Assembly (NCBI GenBank): GCA_050951605.1
Contig: JBMNJJ010000005.1
Coordinates: 62,001-126,000 of the forward strand
Reading direction: 5' to 3'
Source: DUTS01 sp050951605
GTDB lineage: Bacteria > Bacillota > Peptococcia > DRI-13 > DTU073
DNA length: 64,000 bases
The translations under genes and the position numbers were made by a program. The notes below the pieces were generated by a model. The model was not told the origin of the DNA and did not search any database. It was given only the letters and a program-made list of their open reading frames with translations. Shown here piece by piece: positions 26,288 through 35,689 of the stretch (position 1 is the first letter of the stretch; each line of letters starts with the position of its first letter).

Positions 26288-26908
26288 CTACAACTTGTTG
26301 TCAAGACCCGAATTGTAGGTTGGGGGATTTGTATATTGTTCTATCCACGTCGCCACTTCTTCTCTTCCTTCACCTGTTAAAGCGGAAAATACAATCAGAG
26401 GAGTATCTGAACCTAAACGAAAAACATCTTTAATTATTGCCTTTTGTTTTAACTGCTTATTCCGCGAAAGCTTGTCTGCTTTAGTGGCAAGTACTAAATA
26501 AGGTAACCTTTGCTCTACAAGCCACTCCTGCATTAAAATATCATCTTCAGTAGGAACATGCCTAATATCAACCAGCTGAATTACACCCACCAATTGCTGA
26601 CGTGTATATAAATATTCATCTATAAACCGTGCCCAGAGAGACCTTTTTCCTTTAGAAACTCGGGCAAAGCCATAGCCGGGTAAATCTACAAAAAACCAAG
26701 ACCCATTAATCTGATAAAAGTTTATGGTTTGTGTTTTTCCAGGAGTACTACTAGTACGTGCTAAATTTTTTCTATTCAAAAATTTATTAATAAAAGAGGA
26801 TTTTCCCACATTAGACCTCCCCACTAAAGCAATCTCCGGTTGTGAAGATTGCGGATATTGACTAGGTTTAACCGCACTTAGCACATATTCGGCCTGTACA
26901 ATTTTCAT
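26288..26908 (-). CDS. ysxC: Ribosome biogenesis GTPase YsxC/EngB
   Basis: 206 residues of a TRAFAC-class GTPase needed for 50S subunit assembly. G1 GRSNVGKSSFIN (about 31-42), switch I with TSSTPGKTQTINFY, G3 DLPGYGFA, G4 ATKADK, and G5 SALTGEG. The start overlaps the lon stop by four bases, the same lonA-ysxC order as in Bacillus. Confidence 0.96.
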   Translation of the reverse strand: MKIVQAEYVLSAVKPSQYPQSSQPEIALVGRSNVGKSSFINKFLNRKNLARTSSTPGKTQTINFYQINGSWFFVDLPGYGFARVSKGKRSLWARFIDEYLYTRQQLVGVIQLVDIRHVPTEDDILMQEWLVEQRLPYLVLATKADKLSRNKQLKQKAIIKDVFRLGSDTPLIVFSALTGEGREEVATWIEQYTNPPTYNSGLDNKL

Positions 26909-29226
26909 GATATCTCCTCCAAGGCAATGTTTAAAACATCCTCCATATTTTCCACTAATACAAACTTTAAATCCCTTTTAATCTTTGTCGGAATCTCTTC
27001 TAAATCTTTTTTGTTTTCCTGTGGCAAAATAATCACTTTGCTCCTTGCCCGATGAGCAGCTAAAACCTTCTCTTTAATTCCACCAACAGGAAGTACACGA
27101 CCACGTAAAGTAATTTCTCCGGTCATCGCTACATAACTTTTAACCTTCCGATTAGTGAGGGCTGAAGCTAAAGCTGTAGCCATCGTTATCCCGGCTGAAG
27201 GACCGTCTTTAGGAATAGCTCCTTCCGGAACATGAATATGGATATCATATTTTTCCTGAATTTTTTCTTCGATCTCTAACTCTTGTGCCCGCGACCTAAT
27301 ATACGTATAACCGGCTTGAGCTGATTCCTTCATTACCTCACCCAACTTGCCGGTTAAAATTAATTTACCCTTTCCCGGTAATAAAGCAACCTCAACACTA
27401 AGCACATCGCCCCCTACCTCTGTCCAGGCTAACCCTGTCACCACACCCACTAGATTTTCCTTTTCCGAAACACCATAACGATAACGAGGTATACCTAAAT
27501 ATTTCTCTAAATTTCGCACAGTTATTCTTACTTTGCTTTGTGAGCCTTCGGCAATAATTTTAGCCGCCTTACGACAAATACTAGCTAACTCACGTTCTAA
27601 ATTTCTAACTCCTGCCTCCCTCGTATAATGACGGATAATATGCAAGAGAGTATTTTTACTAAAAACAATTTGCTCTTTCTGTAAACCATTCTCTTTAATT
27701 TGTCTAGGTAATAAATATTTTTGCGCAATATGAAATTTTTCCTCCTCCGTATAGCCGGAAAGAGTAATAACTTCCATCCGATCCAATAAAGGACGCGGAA
27801 TATTATAAGAGACATTAGCTGTAGTTATAAACAAAACCTGAGATAAATCCACAGGAGTCTCAATATAATGGTCACTAAAAGCATTGTTTTGCTCGGGGTC
27901 GAGTACTTCTAAAAGAGCAGCCGAGGGATCACCCCGAAAATCCGTACTCATTTTATCGACTTCATCAAGCAGAAAAACCGGATTCTTCGTTCCTGCATTT
28001 TTCAAACCTTGAATAATCCGTCCCGGCATCGCCCCGATATAAGTACGCCGATGTCCCCGAATCTCTGCTTCATCTCTCACCCCACCTAAAGACATACGTA
28101 CAAACTTTCTTCCTAAGGCACGCGCTACAGACTTAGCTAAAGAAGTTTTTCCTACACCGGGTGGTCCCACAAAACAAATAATCGGACCCTTAATTTTTTT
28201 TGTCAATTTACGTACGGCTAAATATTCTAAGATTCGTTCTTTAGGTTTTTTTAAACCATAATGGTCCTCATGAAGAATATCTTCGGCTTGTTTAATATCT
28301 ACCCGATCCTCTGTCATTTTATGCCAGGGTATAGCTAAAAACCAATCTAAATAATTTCTAATTACTGCAGATTCAGCAGACATGGGAGGCATTTTTTCTA
28401 AGCGTTCTACTTCTTTTAAAGCCTTTTTTTCAGCCTCGGAAGGAAGATGTGCTGCCTTGATTTTTTGACGATATTCCTCCCCTTCTGTACCTCGTTCGTC
28501 ACGTTCGCCTAATTCTTTCTGGATAGCCTTCATTTGTTCCCTTAAATAATATTCTTTCTGTGTTTTTTCCATCTGTCTACGCACTTGAAGATTAATCTTA
28601 CGCCCTAGTTCTAATATTTCTATTTCATTAGCCATAATCTCACATAGCTTTTCTAAGCGTTCTCTAAGGTCAATGGCTTCTAAGAGAAGCTGTTTATCCT
28701 CTGTTTTTAAAGAAAGGTGTGCCGCAATTAAATCAGCTAAACGATCAGGTTCTTCTATTGTTATTATGGCTAAAGCTGTTTCCGGGGCAATCTTTTTATT
28801 AAGTTTTACATACTGTTCAAACTGCTCAAGCAAATTGCGGATAAGCGCTTCTATTTCTAAAGTCTTTTCTACCTTTTCCTCGTGTTCCATAATGCTCACA
28901 CGGTAAAAAGGCTCCTCTGCAAGATACTCAACTATTTCCCCTCTCCGCAAGCCTTCCACTAAAACACGAATAGTACCTCCAGGGAGCTTAAGTAATTGTT
29001 TCAGCTCGGCAACACATCCAACCCGGTAAATCTCTTCTTTACCGGGGTCATCTGTTTGCATATCTGTCTGTGTAGCTAAAAAAATTTTTCTTTCTTGCAA
29101 CATTGCTTCTTCTAATGCTTTAACCGATTTTTCCCTACCTACATCTAAATGAACAACCATATAAGGAAACACCAAAATACCCCGTAAAGGTAAAAGTGGT
29201 AATGTTTTCTTCATCCTCTTTTCCAT
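26905..29226 (-). CDS. lon: ATP-dependent protease Lon (LonA)
   Basis: 773 residues from the ATG at 29226, selected because gggggag precedes it; an in-frame ATG at 29244 overlaps that site. N-terminal substrate-binding domain (LPLLPLRGILVFPYMVV), coiled coil (about 180-250), AAA+ module with Walker A GPPGVGKTSLAKS, Walker B VFLLDEVDKM, and the Ser-Lys protease with DGPSAG (catalytic Ser) and GGIKEKVLAAHRA (catalytic Lys). Follows lonB and precedes ysxC. Confidence 0.97.
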   Translation of the reverse strand: MEKRMKKTLPLLPLRGILVFPYMVVHLDVGREKSVKALEEAMLQERKIFLATQTDMQTDDPGKEEIYRVGCVAELKQLLKLPGGTIRVLVEGLRRGEIVEYLAEEPFYRVSIMEHEEKVEKTLEIEALIRNLLEQFEQYVKLNKKIAPETALAIITIEEPDRLADLIAAHLSLKTEDKQLLLEAIDLRERLEKLCEIMANEIEILELGRKINLQVRRQMEKTQKEYYLREQMKAIQKELGERDERGTEGEEYRQKIKAAHLPSEAEKKALKEVERLEKMPPMSAESAVIRNYLDWFLAIPWHKMTEDRVDIKQAEDILHEDHYGLKKPKERILEYLAVRKLTKKIKGPIICFVGPPGVGKTSLAKSVARALGRKFVRMSLGGVRDEAEIRGHRRTYIGAMPGRIIQGLKNAGTKNPVFLLDEVDKMSTDFRGDPSAALLEVLDPEQNNAFSDHYIETPVDLSQVLFITTANVSYNIPRPLLDRMEVITLSGYTEEEKFHIAQKYLLPRQIKENGLQKEQIVFSKNTLLHIIRHYTREAGVRNLERELASICRKAAKIIAEGSQSKVRITVRNLEKYLGIPRYRYGVSEKENLVGVVTGLAWTEVGGDVLSVEVALLPGKGKLILTGKLGEVMKESAQAGYTYIRSRAQELEIEEKIQEKYDIHIHVPEGAIPKDGPSAGITMATALASALTNRKVKSYVAMTGEITLRGRVLPVGGIKEKVLAAHRARSKVIILPQENKKDLEEIPTKIKRDLKFVLVENMEDVLNIALEEIS

Positions 29227-29329
29227 AAAATTACGCTCCCCCATTTAATACAGCAATATTTTCTAATATTAACCATGCAAAAAATACCGGCTATGAAAAA
29301 GCTTATCATAAAAGCACATAAAGAGTAAG

Positions 29330-31042
29330 TCACAAACAGACTATGTTCTGCTGAATACTTTTTTGTACTTTCTGTCCCAATGTTTGTAAAGAGGAAAGAG
29401 AATTTACATATGGAGATGGGCAAAGCAAAGCATTCTCCAAAACTTCTTCCAATTTCTCTACAGGAATAATTTCGATATCGTGCATTTCTGCAAAAATAGA
29501 TTGCCAATTCTCTTTAGGAATCAAGACTCTTGTCGCTCCGGCCTGACGAGCTGCATTTATTTTGGCTACAATACCACCCACTGGTTTAACATAGCCCCTT
29601 ACCGACAATTCACCGGTCATAGCAACTTGATTATCTATAGGGACCTCCTTGATGGCAGAATAAATCGCCGTAGCAATCGCTACCCCTGCAGAAGGACCAT
29701 CAGTAGGAATCCCACCGGGAAAATTAACATGAATATCAAAATTAAGACAATCTAATTTTTGTTTCTGCCTTAATACCGTCAAAACATTTTCTACTGACCC
29801 TTTGGCCATACTCTTCCTTCTCATTGTCTGTCCACCCATACCCTGCATTTCTTCTTCTTCCACAATCCCGGTAATAATAATTCGGCCTGCACCTTTATCT
29901 ACCGGTAAAGCCGAAACTTCAATTTCCAATAACATACCCATATTGGCACCATATACCGCCAACCCGTTAACCAAGCCTATTTGAGCTTCAGACGAAATCT
30001 TTTTTTCAGGGCGGGGAGTATAGTGCCCGCTTTGTACTACCCATTCAATATCCGTAGGCATGATCGCTAAGCTATTATTATTTAAAGCTATCCCTGCCGC
30101 AATTTGCATAATATTAACAGCTTCACGTCCATTAGTAGCATATTTTTGTAAAACCTCTAACGCTTGTTCCTTTACAGGAAAACCTAACTTACGCGCAGCA
30201 TTTTTACCGATACTTTTTATTTCTTGTGGAGTCAAACTCCGAAAATAAATTTCCACACAACGCGAACGAATCGCTGCAGGAATCTCCTGGGGTAACCGAG
30301 TAGTAGCACCAATTAAACGGAAATCAGCTGGCAAACCATTTTGAAAAACATCATGAATATAACTAGGAATATTCGTATCTTCCGGAGAATAGTAAACACT
30401 TTCCAGCATCACCTTACGGTCTTCCAAAACTTTTAATAGCTTATTAATTTGCATTAAATGTAATTCCCCAATTTCATCAATAAATAAAATTCCTCCGTGA
30501 GCTTTAGTTACAGCTCCCGGTTTAGGTTGAGGAATACCGGCTACACCCATTGCCCCAGCACCCTGATAAATAGGGTCATGTACAGAACCAATTAAGGGGT
30601 CGGCAATGCCTCTTTCATCAAAACGTGAAGTAGCACCATCTACTTCCATAAATTTAGCATCAGGTTTAAAGGGAGAAAGCGAATTTTTTTTAGCCTCTTC
30701 TAAAACTAACCGGGCAGCAGCTGTTTTTCCTACACCGGGTGGACCGTAAATAATAATATGCTGCGGATTTGGTCCACAAAGTGCCGCACGAAGAGCCTTA
30801 ATCCCTTCTTCTTGTCCAACAATCTCTTTAAAACTTTGTGGTCTTGTTCGTTCAGAAAGTGGCTCACTTAACTTTATTTGACGCATTTTTTCCAGTTTTT
30901 CAATTTCCTTACGAGATTCACGCCCTACGGCTACCTTAGTACCTTGCTGTCCTTTTAAGAGATTTAAGAAATAAATTCCGATAACAATAATGAAAAAGAT
31001 TTGAATAAAACTCAAAATACTACCTAAACTAAAGAGACCCAT
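29330..31042 (-). CDS. lonB: Membrane-linked ATP-dependent protease LonB
   Basis: 570 residues. An N-terminal membrane helix (FSLGSILSFIQIFFIIVIGIYFL, about 4-26) anchors it. The AAA+ domain has Walker A GPPGVGKTAAARLVLEE and Walker B ILFIDEIGELHL. The Lon protease domain carries PTDGPSAGVAIATAIYSA (Ser) and GGIVAKINAARQAG (Lys). In Bacillus lonB is sporulation-linked and sits between clpX and lonA, which matches the order here. Confidence 0.95.
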   Translation of the reverse strand: MGLFSLGSILSFIQIFFIIVIGIYFLNLLKGQQGTKVAVGRESRKEIEKLEKMRQIKLSEPLSERTRPQSFKEIVGQEEGIKALRAALCGPNPQHIIIYGPPGVGKTAAARLVLEEAKKNSLSPFKPDAKFMEVDGATSRFDERGIADPLIGSVHDPIYQGAGAMGVAGIPQPKPGAVTKAHGGILFIDEIGELHLMQINKLLKVLEDRKVMLESVYYSPEDTNIPSYIHDVFQNGLPADFRLIGATTRLPQEIPAAIRSRCVEIYFRSLTPQEIKSIGKNAARKLGFPVKEQALEVLQKYATNGREAVNIMQIAAGIALNNNSLAIMPTDIEWVVQSGHYTPRPEKKISSEAQIGLVNGLAVYGANMGMLLEIEVSALPVDKGAGRIIITGIVEEEEMQGMGGQTMRRKSMAKGSVENVLTVLRQKQKLDCLNFDIHVNFPGGIPTDGPSAGVAIATAIYSAIKEVPIDNQVAMTGELSVRGYVKPVGGIVAKINAARQAGATRVLIPKENWQSIFAEMHDIEIIPVEKLEEVLENALLCPSPYVNSLSSLQTLGQKVQKSIQQNIVCL

Positions 31043-31208
31043 TATTTACCTTCACCGTCCCCATTCCTACTATTAGTAGTATCATGACCCGCTAAGACCC
31101 TTTTTATCCTTGTCCTAAAATTGTTATTTTTGAAAATAAAGGAAACATTAAATTTCTTTTTAAGGGAATAATATAATGAGCCAAAAATCCGTAGAGGGGG
31201 ATGACAAC

Positions 31209-31403
31209 ATGGCTAGACGGCGCAGTATTATGTCCGATGCTTTAAAGATGGAATGTGCTAAAGAACTAGGTTTTTTTGACCAAGTACAAACAGATGGCGA
31301 CTTTGGTAATGTTTCCTCGCGTAACTGTGGCTCTATGGTTAGAAAAGCTATTGAAATTGCCGAAAGAGGTGTCGGAACAAATAAGGGAATCCCTCAGGGT
31401 TAA
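31209..31403 (+). CDS. Alpha/beta-type small acid-soluble spore protein
   Basis: 64 residues from the ATG at 31209 (gagggggatga upstream), rather than the frame start at 31176. It matches the SASP layout: an N-terminal helix with LKMECAKELGF and a second helix after NVSSRNCGSMVRKAIEIAE. These proteins coat spore DNA and protect it from UV and heat, and are degraded by GPR protease at germination. It lies alone on the plus strand between lonB and clpX. Good evidence that the organism makes endospores. Confidence 0.9.
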   Translation: MARRRSIMSDALKMECAKELGFFDQVQTDGDFGNVSSRNCGSMVRKAIEIAERGVGTNKGIPQG

Positions 31404-31410
31404 GAAGCTC

Positions 31411-31440
31411 AATAGCCAGGCGTCTCTGCCTGGCTATTAA
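31411..31440 (+). terminator. Hairpin terminator after the spore protein gene
   Basis: Perfect 11-bp stem (aatagccaggc 31411-31421, gcctggctatt 31428-31438) with loop gtctct, nine bases after the stop. Only a weak T-rich tail follows. Confidence 0.7.
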
Positions 31441-31556
31441 TCTAGCTGCTGAAAAATCTCGAATTTCTTCGTTATTGCCTCAAATTCCGGTTTTTGAGCA
31501 GTCTACAATATACCTTTATTTTCTAATCTCTAACTTTCAATATCTAACCACTAACT

Positions 31557-32819
31557 TTAAGCGCTTTCTTCTTTCTTCTTTTTATGACCACTGCCCGTAA
31601 CCAAAAGTAATTCTTCTTTATTTTGTATGGCCTCTTTAGTGACAATACATTTATTAATTTCAGGGCGGGAAGGTATTTCATACATTACATTTTTCATTAA
31701 TTCTTCCACAATAGCTCTTAAGCCACGTGCTCCTGTATTTCTCTTGATAGCCTCTTTCGCAATCTCTTTAAGTGCTTCCGGCTTAAACTCTAAAACAACA
31801 TTATCCAATTCTAGGAATTTCTGATATTGTTTCACTAAAGCATTTTTAGGTGCTGTAAGGATAGTTACTAAAGCCTCTTCATCTAAAGCATCTAAAGTAA
31901 CAATAACCGGCAAACGCCCCACAAATTCAGGAATTAAACCATATTTAAGCAAATCACCAGGCATAATTTGCTCAAGATATTCTCCAACTCTTAGGTCATT
32001 TTTCTTAACAATATCAGCGCCAAAGCCCATTACCCTTTGCCCAATACGATTTTGAATAATTTTTTCAATACCTTGGAAAGCACCACCACAAATAAACAAA
32101 ATGTTAGAGGTATCTAATTGAATAAACTCCTGATGAGGATGTTTTCTTCCTCCTTGAGGCGGTACACTAGCTACCGTTCCTTCCAAAATCTTTAATAAAG
32201 CCTGCTGAACACCCTCGCCTGAAACATCTCGCGTAATAGAAGGATTATCAGATTTTCGAGCAATCTTATCAATTTCGTCAATATAAATAATGCCTCTTTC
32301 CGCTTTCTCTACATCATAATCAGCCGCCTGAATAAGTTTAAGCAAAATGTTTTCTACATCTTCGCCTACATAACCGGCTTCTGTTAAGGATGTAGCATCA
32401 GCAATCGCAAAAGGAACATTAAGAATACGTGCTAAGGTTTGAGCTAAAAGAGTTTTCCCACTTCCTGTAGGACCTAACATGACAATATTACTTTTCTGCA
32501 ATTCTACCTCATCAATTTTGGAACCAAGATTAACCCGCTTATAATGATTATAAACAGCAACAGCTAAAGTCTTTTTAGCATTTTCCTGACCAACAACATA
32601 CTGGTCTAAAAAAGCCTTTATTTCTTTAGGTTTAGGAAGTTCACCCAATTCTAACTCTGTATCTTCGGAGAGTTCCTCTTCGATTATTTCATTACATAAC
32701 TCAATACACTCATCACAAATATAAACACCCGGACCTGCTACCAATTTTCTAACTTGGTCCTGTATTTTACCACAAAAAGAACACTTTATTTGTCCGTTTT
32801 CATCTCCAAATTTATACAT
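31557..32819 (-). CDS. clpX: ATP-dependent Clp protease ATP-binding subunit ClpX
   Basis: 420 residues. N-terminal four-cysteine zinc domain (CSFCGK at 10-15, CDECIELCNE at about 35-44), Walker A GPTGSGKTLLAQTLA, Walker B IIYIDEIDKIARK, sensor region and a C-terminal AAA+ small domain. It unfolds tagged proteins and feeds them to ClpP. Directly downstream of clpP. RBS ggtga. Confidence 0.98.
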   Translation of the reverse strand: MYKFGDENGQIKCSFCGKIQDQVRKLVAGPGVYICDECIELCNEIIEEELSEDTELELGELPKPKEIKAFLDQYVVGQENAKKTLAVAVYNHYKRVNLGSKIDEVELQKSNIVMLGPTGSGKTLLAQTLARILNVPFAIADATSLTEAGYVGEDVENILLKLIQAADYDVEKAERGIIYIDEIDKIARKSDNPSITRDVSGEGVQQALLKILEGTVASVPPQGGRKHPHQEFIQLDTSNILFICGGAFQGIEKIIQNRIGQRVMGFGADIVKKNDLRVGEYLEQIMPGDLLKYGLIPEFVGRLPVIVTLDALDEEALVTILTAPKNALVKQYQKFLELDNVVLEFKPEALKEIAKEAIKRNTGARGLRAIVEELMKNVMYEIPSRPEINKCIVTKEAIQNKEELLLVTGSGHKKKKEESA

Positions 32820-32834
32820 AATTTCACCTCTTAC

Positions 32835-33446
32835 CTACTTAGTTTTAGGATTCTGAGGTATCCTTAAAAGAAGGTCATCAATAATTCCATATTCTTTAGC
32901 ATCTTCGGCATCCATAAAACGATCCCGTTCCGTATCTTCCCTAATTCTCTTTAAAGGCTGACCAGTATTCGCCGCTAATATTTTATTCAATTTATCTTTA
33001 ATGTGGATAATTCTTTTAGCATGAATTTCAATATCTGTAGCCTGACCTGTAGCCCCACCAGATGGCTGATGAATCATAATTTCCGCATTAGGAAGAGCAA
33101 AACGTTTCCCTTTAGTTCCGGCGGCCAGGAGGAAAGCACCCATCGAAGCGGCCAACCCTACACAGATCGTAGAAACATCTGCTCTAATGTATTGCATAGT
33201 ATCATAAATTGCCATTCCTGCAGTGATTGAACCACCGGGGCTATTAATATATAAAGAGATATCTTTATCCGGATCTTCTGCATATAAAAATAATAACTGT
33301 GCAATAACCAAATTTGCTACTTGGTCATTTATCGCCGTACCTAAAAAAATGATCCTATCTTTTAATAACCGAGAATAAATATCATAGGCTCTTTCTCCAC
33401 GAGTAGTTTGTTCAACTACCATGGGAACAAGTGTACTCATATCCAT
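32835..33446 (-). CDS. clpP: ATP-dependent Clp protease proteolytic subunit ClpP
   Basis: 203 residues of serine peptidase. Catalytic Ser in GLAASMGAFLLAAG, His in IMIHQPSGGATGQ, and Asp in the later DTERDRFMDAEDA region. The start at 33446 has gggaggt upstream; the second Met two residues on could also serve. Between tig and clpX. Confidence 0.98.
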   Translation of the reverse strand: MDMSTLVPMVVEQTTRGERAYDIYSRLLKDRIIFLGTAINDQVANLVIAQLLFLYAEDPDKDISLYINSPGGSITAGMAIYDTMQYIRADVSTICVGLAASMGAFLLAAGTKGKRFALPNAEIMIHQPSGGATGQATDIEIHAKRIIHIKDKLNKILAANTGQPLKRIREDTERDRFMDAEDAKEYGIIDDLLLRIPQNPKTK

Positions 33447-33477
33447 ATATATTTACCTCCCTAAAATTACACCAAAC

Positions 33478-34773
33478 TTATTTTATCTTAGCCTGTTCAA
33501 TAATAAAATCTACAGTTTTATCTAACTTTATACCAAATTCGATTGAGGAAATCTGCCCCTCACTTTCCAAAACTTTACGTAGTTTTTCAGGATCTTGTTG
33601 ATGTTTCTCCGCTGCTTTCTTAATTTCTTGGTCAACTTCTTCCGTTGTTGCTTGAATATCTTCTTCTTTGGCAATCCTCTCCAGAACAAGGTCAGACTTT
33701 ACTAGAGCTTCTGCTTCCGGACGATACATCTTCTGAATATCCTCAATTTTATTGTTCGTTACTTCTAAATATTTTTCAAAAGGAATCCCCTGTTGACTTA
33801 AACGAAAAGCAACATCATTAATCATCTGATTAATCCGCATCTCAATCATAGATTCAGGAATTTCTACCTCTGCATTTTCAGCCGCTTTTTTGACAACTGC
33901 TGTCCTTAACTCATATTCGGCCTTGTTTTCAGCTGTTTCTTTTAATTTATTCGCTATATCTTGCCTCAATTCCTGCAATGTAGCAAATTCCGAAACATCT
34001 TTTGCAAACTCATCATCTAACGGAGCCAACTCTTTACGTTTAACTTCTTTAACCGTAACTGTAAATACCGCCTCTTGATCCGCTAAATTTTCTACCTGAT
34101 ATTCAGCAGGGAAAGTAACCACAACATCCTTTGTTTCACCAACTTTAACCCCAATCAACTGTTCTTCAAAACCGGGAATAAAAGTATGGGAACCTAATTC
34201 CAAAGGATAATTTTCTCCAGTGCCTCCCTCAAAAGGTTCTCCCTTTACCTTTCCCACAAAGTCTATCGTTAGAAGGTCCCCTTCACAAGTTTCTTCATCT
34301 TCAACTACAATAAGTTTCGCATATCTCTGTTGCATTTTCTCAATTTCAGCGTCAATCTCTTCATCTTTAACTTCCGTAGATGCTTTTTCTACTTCTAGAC
34401 CCTTATATTGACCTAATTTTACCTCAGGTTTAATATCAAAAGTTGCCTTAAAAATAAATGGCTTCTTTTTATCTATCTGTACCATCTCATATTCAGGATT
34501 GCTTACTGCCGTATACTTATCCTTAACTTCCTCTAGCGCTTGTTGATAGGCATTGGGAACCGCATCTTGAAGAGCCTCTTCCATGAGTATTTCCCGCCCA
34601 TACATATTTTCAAGAATAACCCGTGGTGCTTTGCCTTTTCTAAAACCCGGCACATTAATTCTTTTAACTACTATTCTGTACGCTTTTTCTAAAGACTCCT
34701 CAAACTTTTCTTCCGGCACTTCAATAGTTAACTCAACCCTGTTTTTGCTTACTTCTTCTGCGGTAACCTTCAT
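33478..34773 (-). CDS. tig: Trigger factor (ribosome-bound chaperone, peptidyl-prolyl isomerase)
   Basis: 431 residues from the ATG at 34773 with ataggaggag upstream; the frame continues to 34809, but without a site. The N-terminal ribosome-binding domain contains the signature NVPGFRKGKAPR. The central FKBP-like PPIase domain includes GDLLTIDFVGKVKGEPFEGG, and the C-terminal part is a helical chaperone domain. It begins the tig-clpP-clpX cluster. Confidence 0.97.
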   Translation of the reverse strand: MKVTAEEVSKNRVELTIEVPEEKFEESLEKAYRIVVKRINVPGFRKGKAPRVILENMYGREILMEEALQDAVPNAYQQALEEVKDKYTAVSNPEYEMVQIDKKKPFIFKATFDIKPEVKLGQYKGLEVEKASTEVKDEEIDAEIEKMQQRYAKLIVVEDEETCEGDLLTIDFVGKVKGEPFEGGTGENYPLELGSHTFIPGFEEQLIGVKVGETKDVVVTFPAEYQVENLADQEAVFTVTVKEVKRKELAPLDDEFAKDVSEFATLQELRQDIANKLKETAENKAEYELRTAVVKKAAENAEVEIPESMIEMRINQMINDVAFRLSQQGIPFEKYLEVTNNKIEDIQKMYRPEAEALVKSDLVLERIAKEEDIQATTEEVDQEIKKAAEKHQQDPEKLRKVLESEGQISSIEFGIKLDKTVDFIIEQAKIK

Positions 34774-34990
34774 GAAAACTCTCCTCCTATACCATATTAA
34801 ACATCTCAAAAAAGGTTAATTTACTTCCACCACTTCTTTACATTATAACCAAATCTAAAATAAAGAAATCTTTTTAAAACAACTCTTTAGACAAATTATC
34901 ATAAGTACTATTTTACAATATATTTTAAAAAATAGCTAGAGTTGTCGTTTAAATATAAAAAAGGAGCTTTAATTTGCCCCTGTTTTAAAC

Positions 34991-35066
34991 TGGAGCGGAA
35001 GACGGGATTCGAACCCGCGACCCTCGCCTTGGCAAGGCGATGCTCTACCACTGAGCCACTTCCGCT
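34991..35066 (-). tRNA. tRNA-Gly (GCC)
   Basis: 76 bases including an encoded CCA. Acceptor AGCGGAA pairs with TTCCGCT. Anticodon loop TTGCCAA gives GCC, reading GGC. T loop TTCGAAT. Last gene of a seven-tRNA minus-strand cluster. Confidence 0.97.
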
Positions 35067-35086
35067 TATCTATAAGACAGAGTTTT

Positions 35087-35169
<83 letters not shown>

Positions 35170-35199
35170 TTAGTAACCGCCAACCCAATGAAAACAAAA

Positions 35200-35275
35200 T
35201 GGTGGGCCATCAGGGATTCGAACCCGGGACACCCTGATTAAGAGTCAGGTGCTCTACCAACTGAGCTAATGGCCC
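35200..35275 (-). tRNA. tRNA-Lys (CTT)
   Basis: 76 bases including CCA. Anticodon stem CTGAC/.TCAG with loop TCTTAA gives CTT. Acceptor GGGCCAT/ATGGCCC. The body is nearly identical to the next tRNA-Lys in D and anticodon arms. Confidence 0.95.
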
Positions 35276-35296
35276 AAAATTAATTATGAAAATGAA

Positions 35297-35373
35297 TGGT
35301 GAGCCATCCGCGACTTGAACGCGGGACACCCTGATTAAAAGTCAGGTGCTCTACCGGACTGAGCTAATGGCTC
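35297..35373 (-). tRNA. tRNA-Lys (TTT)
   Basis: 77 bases including CCA. Anticodon loop with TTTTAA gives TTT. Acceptor GAGCCAT/ATGGCTC. It shares the D and anticodon arms with the tRNA-Lys(CTT) next to it but has a different T stem (CCGCG/CGCGG). Confidence 0.95.
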
Positions 35374-35382
35374 AATAAAAAA

Positions 35383-35457
35383 TGGCTAGGGCGGTAGGAT
35401 TCGAACCTACGCATGACGGAGTCAGAGTCCGTTGCCTTACCGCTTGGCGACGCCCCA
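35383..35457 (-). tRNA. tRNA-Gln (CTG)
   Basis: 75 bases including CCA. Acceptor TGGGGCG pairs with CGCCCTA, the usual weak U-A first pair of tRNA-Gln. Anticodon loop with CTCTGAC gives CTG. Confidence 0.94.
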
Positions 35458-35475
35458 ACAATAAGTTAGACATAT

Positions 35476-35552
35476 TGGGGTGGCTGATGGGACTTGAACC
35501 CACGAATGCCGGAGCCACAATCCGGTGCGTTAACCACTTCGCCACAACCACC
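35476..35552 (-). tRNA. tRNA-His (GTG)
   Basis: 77 bases including CCA. Anticodon stem CCGGA/TCCGG with loop TTGTGGC gives GTG. An extra 5' G opposite discriminator C (the histidine identity pair) is encoded. Confidence 0.96.
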
Positions 35553-35567
35553 ATTAATTAAAAATTA

Positions 35568-35644
35568 TGGCGTGCCCACAGGGATTCGAACCCCGGACGC
35601 ACGGCTTAGAAGGCCGTTGCTCTATCCAACTGAGCTATGGGCAC
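35568..35644 (-). tRNA. tRNA-Arg (TCT)
   Basis: 77 bases including CCA. Acceptor GTGCCCA/TGGGCAC. Anticodon stem ACGGC/GCCGT with loop CTTCTAA gives TCT. First gene of the tRNA cluster in the direction of transcription. Confidence 0.96.
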
Positions 35645-35689
35645 ATGCTGTACAGAACTATCACAGCAAGTGTTATCTTAACAAAAAAT

